IMG/VR virus record: IMGVR_UViG_3300018023_000026
Coordinates: 1 to 27,574 of that record
From: a virus
Strand: one strand, 5' to 3'
Length of the DNA stretch: 27,574 nucleotides
Shown: positions 18,053 through 24,216 of the stretch, piece after piece
Position numbering within the stretch: the stretch's first letter is position 1
How the letters are laid out: every line of letters begins with the position of its first letter
Made by a program: the position numbers and the translations under genes
The notes under the pieces: generated by a model
Told to the model about the DNA's origin: nothing
Databases searched by the model: none
Seen by the model: the letters and a program-made list of their open reading frames with translations, nothing else

Positions 18053-18091
18053 ATGACTTTCACAGTATTTAGTATACGAGGTGAAAGTTAT
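18053..18091 (+). promoter_or_regulatory. Hairpin sequestering SD and start of the PD-(D/E)xK gene
   Basis: ATGACTTTCAC (18053-18063) pairs with GTGAAAGTTAT (18081-18091): eleven pairs, one a G.T. The right arm ends on the A and T of start codon ATG 18090, and the SD GAGGTG (18079-18084) straddles loop and stem. The 17-base loop is AT-rich. Folding would hinder ribosome loading. The geometry is nearly the same as at 19904-19940. Confidence 0.6.
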
Positions 18092-18977
18092 GATTGAACT
18101 AGAGATTTCTTCAAAAACCGAAAAGTGTGCTTGGGGTTGTGGCCAGCCAGCTAAGTTTTACTCTGATAAATCCTATAAACCACGTTGGACATGCTCCCGT
18201 CTATGGCAGGGGTGTCCTGCTATGATTGAAAAGGGACGAGCGAAATATACTGCCACTATGATGGAGCACTATGGTGTCCCAGTGCCCACCAAGAACCCCG
18301 CTGTCGATGCCAAACGTCGTAAGACCAACTTGAAACGCTACAAAGCTGAACAGGTAATGCGGTCTGTCAAGGTTCAAAATAAGTATAAAAAAACCCTACA
18401 GACCCGTCACGGGGTGACCCACATTAGCCAAATTCCCGGCGTGTTAGAAAAGGCCAATGCCACACGAATGGAAAATGGGACATTTGGTGGGGACTTGAAG
18501 AAGAGAAATATGACAAGTCAAGCTAAATATGGTACTGACTGGCCTATCCAAGACCCCGATGTTTTCCAGCGCAATGTGGATTCCTGCTTCAAGCACAAGG
18601 TCTTCGTCCTTCCCTCCGGGGCAATCGTGTTCCTCCAAGGCTATGAGCCATATGTGGTTACCCATATGCTTAATGATGGCTACAAAGAACAGGACTTCCA
18701 GTGGCGTAACAAGCCATCGTTCTGGTACACGGACAAGGCTGGAAGGAGACGCCGCTACCACCCAGATTTGGTTCTCCCTACCCACAATTCAATTGTGGAG
18801 GTCAAGGCAAGGAAGTGGTTTGAGCGTGACTTGGACCTCATTATCCGTAAAGGTCGGGCTTGCCAAGATGCTGGTTGGGAGTTTACGGTTGCCGTGATGG
18901 GCAACAATATCAGGAAACGGGAAAATAACCCCATTGAGTTTATCCCCTTTCGGTTCCTTATACAGGAGCCAGCATGA
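18090..18977 (+). CDS. PD-(D/E)xK-type homing endonuclease with zinc finger and repeats
   Basis: 295 residues from ATG 18090; GTG 18081 is in frame but lies within the GAGGTG SD. Residues 13-42 form a probable zinc finger (C13, C17, C34, C42). About residues 60-170 carry repeats of the type TLQTRHGVTHISQIPGVL and TSQAKYGTDWPIQDPDVF, familiar from phage homing nucleases. The nuclease core is at ~200-260: RYHPDLVLP gives P225-D226, and IVEVKA gives E237 and K239, a PD-(D/E)xK arrangement as in very-short-patch-repair-like (Vsr/EDxHD) enzymes. Those domains are known homing folds, so a homing role is likely, though a phage-borne DNA modification or repair nuclease is possible. Its TGA overlaps the next ATG (18974-18977). 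Confidence 0.75.
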   Translation: MIELEISSKTEKCAWGCGQPAKFYSDKSYKPRWTCSRLWQGCPAMIEKGRAKYTATMMEHYGVPVPTKNPAVDAKRRKTNLKRYKAEQVMRSVKVQNKYKKTLQTRHGVTHISQIPGVLEKANATRMENGTFGGDLKKRNMTSQAKYGTDWPIQDPDVFQRNVDSCFKHKVFVLPSGAIVFLQGYEPYVVTHMLNDGYKEQDFQWRNKPSFWYTDKAGRRRRYHPDLVLPTHNSIVEVKARKWFERDLDLIIRKGRACQDAGWEFTVAVMGNNIRKRENNPIEFIPFRFLIQEPA

Positions 18978-19387
18978 ACTACTATACGGCACGACAGCGA
19001 ACAGACGGCAGATGGGACTTCACCTGTAATGGTCACCCGTGGGGTTATTGTCGTCCGTATGAGGAATTCAAGAAAGGGTCAGTGTTCAGCGACGGAGAGG
19101 TGGAGCGCTATAACCTCCGGTATGGGAAGTTCAAAGAGAAGTATCACACCGATGGGCACGCTACGAAGGAGGAAGCAGGCGAGTGCTACAAGCAATACCT
19201 GCTTGACCACAAGTACCGTGAGGGCGAGGATAGCGGGACACAGAGAAAGTGCGATGTGTGCAAGGCTTGGACCAGCAGGTTTGTAGAAGTGGATTGCCAC
19301 ATTTGGATGCTGTGCGACGAGCACCGGAACCGTGCCGAGTTGGAGAAGCTGATGGAGACCCCGGACACGATTTGGTCAAGTTGGTAG
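18974..19387 (+). CDS. Small cysteine-rich phage protein, unknown function
   Basis: 137 residues. ATG 18974 overlaps the preceding stop; SD AGGAG 18964-18968 lies inside the nuclease gene. The C-terminal half has CDVC...C...C..H (KCDVCKAWTSRF, then DCHIWMLCDEH), a likely zinc-binding treble-clef-like site. The N-terminal half is aromatic and polar (MNYYTARQRTDGRWDFTCN). No family was identified. Base composition matches the virion genes rather than the nuclease genes, so it is a resident phage gene. Its stop TAG forms part of the SD of the next gene (TAGGAG, 19385-19390). Confidence 0.6.
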   Translation: MNYYTARQRTDGRWDFTCNGHPWGYCRPYEEFKKGSVFSDGEVERYNLRYGKFKEKYHTDGHATKEEAGECYKQYLLDHKYREGEDSGTQRKCDVCKAWTSRFVEVDCHIWMLCDEHRNRAELEKLMETPDTIWSSW

Positions 19388-19394
19388 GAGATTC

Positions 19395-19892
19395 ATGGGG
19401 AACATCTTAGCGGTGCAGTTGGGAGAATGGCAGGAGTTGTCGGATGGCGTAGTTGACACCGGCTATCGTGTCGTTCTCTCTACGCAACGTGTCCAGATGA
19501 ATGTTCAGACCACCACTTTTTGGGGACAACAGATTCTCATGGCGACCGGCTCCCCATGGGGGGTGGGAACCGTGGACATCGGCTCCCTTTCGGTCATCGC
19601 CCAGTTTAACCTATTCCTCAATCAGTTCGTAGGCAAGCGCCGGGGGTGGGGACAGTTCGTCAATGTTCCCTACAATCCCTCTTACTATCTCGCCCGCACC
19701 TACGTTATCGCCGTCCCCGAGGCCGAGCCGCCCGAGTCTGCCGGTCCTATGATTCTGCTTGCCAGCGGCTATGACCCCCTCAAGGGTTGGTGGTTGACCT
19801 TCAAGGGGAACTTCCGCCTGCACATCCCCATCTTCCAAGATTTCTGTCCGGTGGAGAACCAGACACCGGATTATCGGATTAAAATCAGTTGA
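19395..19892 (+). CDS. Probable virion/tail protein, unknown function
   Basis: 165 residues from ATG 19395, behind TAGGAG at 19385-19390. The protein is beta-rich and tryptophan/aromatic-rich (VQTTTFWGQQILMATGSPWG), with RRGWGQFVNVPYNPSYYLAR in the middle, and has no transmembrane segment or catalytic motif. Composition and position place it with the structural genes upstream, from which it is separated by the inserted nuclease gene and a small cysteine-rich gene. A tail or appendage role is inferred from position only. Confidence 0.55.
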   Translation: MGNILAVQLGEWQELSDGVVDTGYRVVLSTQRVQMNVQTTTFWGQQILMATGSPWGVGTVDIGSLSVIAQFNLFLNQFVGKRRGWGQFVNVPYNPSYYLARTYVIAVPEAEPPESAGPMILLASGYDPLKGWWLTFKGNFRLHIPIFQDFCPVENQTPDYRIKIS

Positions 19893-19903
19893 CGACTGGA
19901 AAA

Positions 19904-19940
19904 ATGAACTTTTTAAAGTATCTATAAGGAAAAAGTTCAT
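19904..19940 (+). promoter_or_regulatory. Hairpin sequestering SD and start of the third GIY-YIG gene
   Basis: ATGAACTTTTT (19904-19914) and AAAAAGTTCAT (19930-19940) pair perfectly over 11 bases. The 15-base loop (19915-19929) contains the start of the AAGGA Shine-Dalgarno (19926-19930), and the right arm ends on the first two bases of ATG 19939. Confidence 0.6.
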
Positions 19941-20715
19941 GTTCATATATCTCATCGTTAACCATAAGACCGGCAAATATTATGTCGGTCAGCATAAGGG
20001 AAATAACCTTAAAAAGTATCTTCAAACGAAACTGTCTGGTGCAAGGCATCAAAAAAACGGAAAATCCCACCTTTTTAATGCCATGCGGAAGTACCCACAA
20101 GCTACCCTATGGTCTATTCATGCCCTTCGTTCTGACATTCAAACCCGAGGAGAACTTGACGAGACCGAACGAGATTTCATCAAGTTTCTAAAAGCCCAAG
20201 ACCCTGAATATGGTTATAACATTTGCCGAGGAGGAGAAGGATTCACGGGGCCATGTTCCAAAGAAACTCGTCAAAAAATATCTATCCATAGTAAGAAAAT
20301 GTGGGAAGATTCTGAATTTCGTATCAGACAATCAGAAGCCATGAAAAGGGGATGGGCTGATGAAGAACGCTCTAAACAAGCGGAAATTGCTAAGAGAAGG
20401 TGGTCTAACCCTGAGTTTAAGGATAAACTATCTGAAATTCAAAAAAAATCACAGATTAGAGTAGAAGTCGTAACTAAAAAAAGTAAAATTGGGAAAGAAA
20501 TCTGGTCTGATTCCGAACGACTTGCAAAGAGGGGTAAAAAAATCAGTGAGGCTCTATCTAAACCGGAAGAACAAATTAGAAGGTCGGAGGCGGCTAAAAA
20601 GCGATGGACTGACCCGGAATATCGTGCTAGCATGAGTAAGCTTTCAAAGGAGTTGTGGTCTGACCCAAATTATCTAATCAAAATGAGTAAAAGAGGACAA
20701 AAATTGGTAATATAA
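19939..20715 (+). CDS. GIY-YIG homing endonuclease with W-(S/T)-(N/D)-P repeats
   Basis: 258 residues. The GIY-YIG domain occupies about 1-105: IYL...YVG (MFIYLIVNHKTGKYYVGQHK), the catalytic-glutamate region LDETERDFIKFL, and EYGYNICRGGEG. The remainder is a string of basic helical repeats of the form KRRWSNPEFKDKLSEI, KKRWTDPEYRASMSK and KELWSDPNYLIKMSK, a repeat style common in the DNA-binding part of phage homing nucleases. SD is AAGGA at 19926-19930. The gene is strongly AT-rich against both neighbours, lies 46 bases after the previous stop and 13 before the next start, and interrupts no recognisable reading frame. Confidence 0.88.
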   Translation: MFIYLIVNHKTGKYYVGQHKGNNLKKYLQTKLSGARHQKNGKSHLFNAMRKYPQATLWSIHALRSDIQTRGELDETERDFIKFLKAQDPEYGYNICRGGEGFTGPCSKETRQKISIHSKKMWEDSEFRIRQSEAMKRGWADEERSKQAEIAKRRWSNPEFKDKLSEIQKKSQIRVEVVTKKSKIGKEIWSDSERLAKRGKKISEALSKPEEQIRRSEAAKKRWTDPEYRASMSKLSKELWSDPNYLIKMSKRGQKLVI

Positions 20716-20728
20716 TTAGGAGAAGAAT

Positions 20729-21055
20729 ATGGCACTCAAATTTGCAACCGATTGGACCGCTACCGGTAAACACCTGAAATTCTCTTATCTCGGACCTAGT
20801 CCCAGTGGGAAGACGGGAATCTTTGGAGTTTTCTCTTCTCAGCAGCATGAGAACTATCTCGGCACTGTGGAGTACTATGCCTCATGGCGGCAGTACAATT
20901 TTAATCCCGAGACAGGCACCACTTTTGCCGCCAGTTGCCTTTGGGACCTTGCCGAGTTCTGTGAGCACTGGACTAAGGAGCAAAAGGAGATGCATGAAGG
21001 ATTCCCCGCTATTTCGTTTCGAGCGGACCGTGGTGATGACGGCAACGGTGCTTAG
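20729..21055 (+). CDS. Small phage protein, unknown function
   Basis: 108 residues from ATG 20729, preceded by TAGGAGAAG (20717-20725). The central part, LGTVEYYASWRQYNFNPETG followed by TTFAASCLWDLAEFCE, has the look of a small conserved phage protein with a strand-strand-helix core; I know of no assigned activity. The N-terminus lacks a signal sequence. Composition is like the resident genes. Its end overlaps the putative membrane-protein ORF starting at 21036. Confidence 0.6.
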   Translation: MALKFATDWTATGKHLKFSYLGPSPSGKTGIFGVFSSQQHENYLGTVEYYASWRQYNFNPETGTTFAASCLWDLAEFCEHWTKEQKEMHEGFPAISFRADRGDDGNGA

Positions 21056-21209
21056 CTTCTGGTATATCGACGTGACTATTTGGTTTAACAGCATCACCGA
21101 AATGGGTCCGGCGTGGTGGGATTTTTGTGGTTTAGCCCTCCTGTTTTGCGGTTGGTGCTTGTATGTGGAAAGAACTTTGGAGAAGGAGAAACCATGCGAA
21201 TCTTCCTGA
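21036..21209 (+). CDS. Putative small single-pass membrane protein, 57 residues
   Basis: ATG 21036 to TGA 21207-21209; a GTG at 21033 is an alternative. The protein starts MTATVLSFWYIDVTIWFN and has a clear hydrophobic segment (WWDFCGLALLFCGWCLYVE), then a charged tail (RTLEKEKPCESS), so a single transmembrane helix with the C-terminus on the positive side is predicted. It bridges the 138-base gap between two genes and overlaps each by a few bases (20 upstream, 16 downstream), typical of tightly packed phage genes. No strong SD is visible, so it would rely on coupling. Role unknown. Confidence 0.45.
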   Translation: MTATVLSFWYIDVTIWFNSITEMGPAWWDFCGLALLFCGWCLYVERTLEKEKPCESS

Positions 21210-21877
21210 TTTGTCCTGTGCGTTATGCGAGTCCCGAGCAGACCGAAATGATAGCGAAGTATGTTGCTTTCCAAGAGAAGGCGGAGGGCAACACTGTACA
21301 CTGGCCTGCCCGTGACACATTGCAGACCCAAGATACCCTTAAGATTTGTGAGGACAATCGCTTTGCCATGGAGCACAGCGACGAAGTCCACATCTGGTAC
21401 GATGCCGATAGCCAAGGAAGCGTGTTTGATATTGGCATGGCATTCGTGTTCAAAAAGCCGGTGCTCATCGTGAACCGGGGGGACGTTAAGGCCACGGATA
21501 GCAAGTCCGTAAACAACCTTCTCCTGTCCCTTGACCGGCAGGCACGAGATTTGAAAAAGCCGGTGAAAACCCCGCCTGTGGAGAGTCGGATACCGCCCTA
21601 CCACGTGCGTTACCCCAACGGTCACAGTATGCGGTCAGCGAGCGATATGTACGGGTATAAGGACCCGACGCCCGACGTGGTATTCCCGGATATCCCCGTC
21701 GCTCCGGTTGAATCTGAGATTGAGGATGAACTGCGGGGGATGCCCTACGACGAGACCCCCGGACAGGATGAGGCGGCTTTCCCTGCCGGAAAGATAGGAT
21801 GGCATGAAAGTCTGGACGCTCCGGGAACCATGGGCAAGTCTGGTGGTCCTCGGGGAGAAGAAATGGGAAACCCGTAG
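21194..21877 (+). CDS. Nucleoside 2-deoxyribosyltransferase-like protein
   Basis: 227 residues from ATG 21194, five bases after AAGGAG (21183-21188). Residues 1-~105 resemble the nucleoside 2-deoxyribosyltransferase / TIR-like Rossmann group: MRIFLICPVRYAS at the first strand, CEDNRFAMEHSDEVHIWYD, and DSQGSVFDIGMAF (about 72-84) followed by KKPVLIVN. Classical family members have a catalytic Glu in the D.GT..E.G motif; here the position is Asp79, so activity may differ (nucleotide/NAD glycosidic-bond cleavage, or binding only). The C-terminal ~115 residues are proline- and acid-rich and look disordered. The last 74 bases overlap the ASCH gene. Confidence 0.6.
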   Translation: MRIFLICPVRYASPEQTEMIAKYVAFQEKAEGNTVHWPARDTLQTQDTLKICEDNRFAMEHSDEVHIWYDADSQGSVFDIGMAFVFKKPVLIVNRGDVKATDSKSVNNLLLSLDRQARDLKKPVKTPPVESRIPPYHVRYPNGHSMRSASDMYGYKDPTPDVVFPDIPVAPVESEIEDELRGMPYDETPGQDEAAFPAGKIGWHESLDAPGTMGKSGGPRGEEMGNP

Positions 21878-22253
21878 CCGACCCAACCGCAAGATTGTGG
21901 GGCAGACTGTTGGCATTCACGCCTCGGCGCACCACTTCAAGGATTTTCTTGACTCCGATGGGTGTTTCATAGACCCATTTCTGACTCGCTTTGCCATGCA
22001 CGACGTGGACCCGGATATGCTCCGCCTCGGCTGTATCATTGGCACTGTGGACGTGGAGACTTGCCAACCGGTAGCGGAGGTCGCCCCGGCGCTGGATTAC
22101 GTGCAGTACAGCCTTGGAGACTGGTCCAAGGGCAGGTATTGCTTCCGGCTAGCTCATCCCCAAATGATTGAGCCGGTGGAAGCCAAGGGAGCGCTTTGTT
22201 TGTGGGAGTGGGATGCTAAAGACCTCTACTACAATGGATACCCAACTCCTTAG
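21804..22253 (+). CDS. ASCH-domain protein
   Basis: 149 residues from ATG 21804. The N-terminus MKVWTLREPWASLVVLGEKK, followed by WETRS, is the hallmark of ASCH/PUA-like proteins; IVGQTVGIHASAHH is the next conserved strand, and GCIIGTVDVETC is the strand after. ASCH domains adopt a PUA-like beta-barrel and are thought to bind RNA or modified bases; some hydrolyse N4-acetylcytidine. The start lies inside the preceding gene (74-base overlap), so the two are probably translated together. The SD is modest (AGGATGG, 21796-21802). Substrate not predictable. Confidence 0.8.
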   Translation: MKVWTLREPWASLVVLGEKKWETRSRPNRKIVGQTVGIHASAHHFKDFLDSDGCFIDPFLTRFAMHDVDPDMLRLGCIIGTVDVETCQPVAEVAPALDYVQYSLGDWSKGRYCFRLAHPQMIEPVEAKGALCLWEWDAKDLYYNGYPTP

Positions 22254-22263
22254 TGAGGAGAAT

Positions 22264-22812
22264 ATGCCCACCTTTAACTTTAAGTCGTCTTTCTTGAAAT
22301 CCGCCGCTTTGGTTCGCCACCCGGAATACATGTCAATCCCCGAACTGAAAGAAGCCGCTGCTGGGTCCGCCCCGAGAGAATACCCCGTGAAGAAGGATAA
22401 GGAAGGCTTCTGGTATGTCATGGGTCTACCCGGCGAGGAGCTTTCCGAGGGAATTAAGGATGCTCCTGTTGTTCCTACCCCCAACACGTGGCTGAACGTT
22501 CACAACGAAGTCAAGGGGCTGGAACTGGCTGAACAGCTTTATCGAGAGCTTTACGCTGAGTTCCAAACCAACGACAACCTCCGGGAGGGCGATGTATTCA
22601 GCACTCCCATGGGCAAGTTCATCTGTCAGGGAGTGGATGTTCTTCCTTATGACGAACCGGCTAAACGTATCATTGGCGAGGTGGATGACAGCTACAAATG
22701 CATTTGTGGCTGTGATTCGAGTGAACATCGCAGAGCTATAGATGAAAATGGATTCCAGTATCATGCTGAGTGCTCCAAATGCCAAGATTGTAAAGAATAT
22801 ACAAAAAGATAA
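22264..22812 (+). CDS. Phage protein with C-terminal zinc-binding cysteine cluster
   Basis: 182 residues from ATG 22264, with GAGGAG at 22255-22260. The alternative in-frame ATG at 22234 has no SD and overlaps the ASCH gene. The N-terminus begins MPTFNFKSSFLKSAALVRHP and the middle is acidic and helical (ELAEQLYRELYAEFQTND). The last ~40 residues hold a dense Cys/His cluster (KCICGCDSSEHRR...YHAECSKCQDC), predicted to bind one or two zinc ions. No known family is assigned. The last ~60 bases become AT-rich before the following HNH gene. Confidence 0.6.
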   Translation: MPTFNFKSSFLKSAALVRHPEYMSIPELKEAAAGSAPREYPVKKDKEGFWYVMGLPGEELSEGIKDAPVVPTPNTWLNVHNEVKGLELAEQLYRELYAEFQTNDNLREGDVFSTPMGKFICQGVDVLPYDEPAKRIIGEVDDSYKCICGCDSSEHRRAIDENGFQYHAECSKCQDCKEYTKR

Positions 22813-22821
22813 CTACGCACA

Positions 22822-22853
22822 TCTTCTTATGGGGGTTTTACACTATGGGAAGA
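22822..22853 (+). promoter_or_regulatory. Hairpin covering SD and start of the first HNH gene
   Basis: TCTTCTTAT (22822-22830) pairs with ATGGGAAGA (22845-22853): nine pairs, two of them T.G. The 14-base loop opens with the GGGGG SD (22831-22835), and the whole start codon ATG 22845 is in the right arm. Confidence 0.5.
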
Positions 22854-23549
22854 CCAGTTGATTTGGTAGGAGTAAGGTTTGGAAAGTTGGTTGTTAAATC
22901 TAAAGCTGAGAATTTATATGGAAAAACAAGATGGTTATGCCTCTGTGATTGCGGAACCACAAAAATAATACAAACAGGTAGCCTTCGTGGCAAGCGAACA
23001 AGGAGTTGTGGATGTAATTTAGGAATGAAGGTACTCCCTAAAGACCTAACCGGGCGGGTTTTCGGGAAACTTATAGCACTTAGGATGGTCAGTCGTCAGC
23101 CCCCCAAATGGGAATGCCGTTGTGGTTGTGGTAAAGTCAAGGTTGTTAAGTCAACAAGCTTGCTGATGATACATGGAGTTAGAAGTTGTGGATGCTTCCG
23201 TGGGTTTTCAAGCCGTAAACAACCATTCGAGTCTCTTTATAACAGGGTGCGTCAGAGTGCAGCTAAACGCAGTGTACCTTTTGACCTTTCATATGCTGAT
23301 TTTATTTCTTATACCGTTGTATCCAACTGCCATTATTGTGGGGACATGGTTTCTTGGACGAAGTGGAATGTCGGTAAGAAAGGACCGACAAACCTTGACC
23401 GTAAGGATTCATCGCTTGGATATTCCAAAAATAACTTGGTAGTAAGTTGTACCCGTTGTAATAAAGCTAAGCTCGACCACTTCACCTACGAGGAGTGGCT
23501 GCGAATTGGAAAACTTATCCGTCAGATGCGAGAAGAAATTAAAGTTTAG
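22845..23549 (+). CDS. HNH homing endonuclease with tandem zinc/AP2-like repeats
   Basis: 234 residues. Two tandem N-terminal repeats of about 50 residues (VDLVGVRFGKLVV...SCGC at 5-57, KDLTGRVFGKLIA...SCGC at 66-107) each carry cysteine pairs; this repeat type precedes HNH domains in many phage nucleases and resembles AP2-like DNA-binding modules. The HNH domain is at ~150-200: C152-x2-C155 (CHYCGD), NLDRKDSS with Asp175, SKNNLVV with Asn187, and C192-x2-C195 followed by NKAK. The classical His at the DH position is replaced by D-R (LDR), as in several active phage HNH enzymes with that motif. AT-rich against neighbours; 32 bases after the preceding stop. Confidence 0.85.
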   Translation: MGRPVDLVGVRFGKLVVKSKAENLYGKTRWLCLCDCGTTKIIQTGSLRGKRTRSCGCNLGMKVLPKDLTGRVFGKLIALRMVSRQPPKWECRCGCGKVKVVKSTSLLMIHGVRSCGCFRGFSSRKQPFESLYNRVRQSAAKRSVPFDLSYADFISYTVVSNCHYCGDMVSWTKWNVGKKGPTNLDRKDSSLGYSKNNLVVSCTRCNKAKLDHFTYEEWLRIGKLIRQMREEIKV

Positions 23550-23577
23550 AATTTTACCTTCCAAATCGTCCGTAACG

Positions 23578-23586
23578 TGGTATACT
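23578..23586 (+). promoter_or_regulatory. Extended -10 promoter for the 82-residue gene
   Basis: TGG followed by TATACT (23581-23586) gives a good extended -10 (TGn + TATAAT-like) with no convincing -35. The predicted start near 23593 falls in the SD, so the mRNA would have almost no leader. A sister element lies at 23873. Confidence 0.4.
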
Positions 23587-23602
23587 GTAGGTGGAGGATA
23601 CT

Positions 23603-23851
23603 ATGGATGACCTCACGAAAGAATTGAAAGAGGAGTCGGAGAAACTCACTGACGAGTACTTTTGCAACCCTACCTCCATGGATTATATGGTGGTTAACAG
23701 CATTTTGGTGCGGGGTTTCATCATGGGGTGCAATCATGCTAAGGGCATTTTTTACCCGAAACTGGCTGACCCCGTAGCCGCTGTGGCGGAAGTCAGTAAG
23801 GGTCTTTTCGAGAAAGCTATGTCGGGTTTTGTGCCTCTTGGAAAGAAATAA
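23603..23851 (+). CDS. Small phage protein, 82 residues, unknown
   Basis: ATG 23603 preceded by GGTGGAGGA (23590-23598); the GTG at 23591 is inside the SD. The protein starts with a charged helix (MDDLTKELKEESEKLTDEYF) and continues with a hydrophobic-amphipathic part (MDYMVVNSILVRGFIMGCN) that is too interrupted for a firm transmembrane call. No family is recognised. It stands alone between an inserted HNH gene and the gene-free RNA-like stretch and has its own likely promoter. Confidence 0.6.
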   Translation: MDDLTKELKEESEKLTDEYFCNPTSMDYMVVNSILVRGFIMGCNHAKGIFYPKLADPVAAVAEVSKGLFEKAMSGFVPLGKK

Positions 23852-23872
23852 CTGCAAAAAACCGACTACCGG

Positions 23873-23881
23873 TGGTATTAT
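23873..23881 (+). promoter_or_regulatory. Extended -10 promoter ahead of the candidate ncRNA
   Basis: TGG plus TATTAT (23876-23881). The surrounding bases resemble those of the 23578 promoter: both read GTGGTAT...TAG then a GGAGG-like purine block. Transcription would begin near 23888. No ORF follows the purine block, and no strong -35 is seen. Confidence 0.4.
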
Positions 23882-23887
23882 ATAGAA

Positions 23888-24206
23888 GGAGGGAGCTACG
23901 GCTCTACTCCTAACCGGGAACCTTCTTGTCCCAGAAAAATGGCTGGTCTTAAAAGGGCCTCCCGTTAGGTTAGACCCCGAAGCGGACTCGGACAAGGTCC
24001 CGGCGAATTACAGCAGATATACCCATCCGGGGTGGACGCTAGGCGACCGCCCCGGACATTCAAAGAGAAGCGCAATGTTGACTATCACCATGCCGCACAC
24101 ACAAACGCAAACTACGATTAGTTCAGGCGGCGGAGCCTGCTTGGCATAACAAAGACCAAGCCGAGACTCAGCAGCCGCCATTCTTTCTGGCGGCTTTCGT
24201 GTTTTA
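23888..24206 (+). ncRNA. Candidate structured noncoding RNA (about 320 nt)
   Basis: This ~350-base gap between genes has no convincing ORF but is rich in hairpins. GAGC-TACG-GCTC (23893-23904) has a C(UACG)G tetraloop. CCTAACCGGGA (23909-23919) pairs with TCCCGTTAGG (23960-23969) with one bulge. GACCCCGA (23973-23980) pairs with TCGG (23988-23991) and GGTC (23996-23999) across a 4-base bulge. CCGGGGTGG (24027-24035) pairs with CCGCCCCGG (24047-24055). CAGGC/GCCTG (24124-24139) and GCTTGG/CCAAGC (24139-24161) are adjacent. A promoter-like extended -10 lies just before and an intrinsic terminator closes it. It does not show RNase P or tmRNA core motifs. A 24-codon ORF at 24075-24149 is the only coding alternative and has no good SD. 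Confidence 0.4.
24173..24206 (+). terminator. Intrinsic terminator
   Basis: AGCCGCCA (24173-24180) and TGGCGGCT (24188-24195) form a perfect 8-bp GC-rich stem with a TTCTTTC loop, followed by T-rich TTCGTGTTTTA. On the minus strand no T-run follows, so it acts on plus-strand transcripts. It ends the candidate ncRNA and precedes the gene at 24217. Confidence 0.65.
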
Positions 24207-24216
24207 TGGGGGTTCT

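Noticed and set aside
24075-24149. 24-codon ORF (MLTITMPHTQTQTTISSGGG...) in the gene-free stretch
   Set aside because: Low-complexity product, no SD, and it overlaps stems of the candidate RNA.
23852-24206. tmRNA or RNase P RNA
   Set aside because: No tRNA-like ends with T-loop, no tag ORF, and no GAGGAAAGTC or ACAGAAA-type conserved core.
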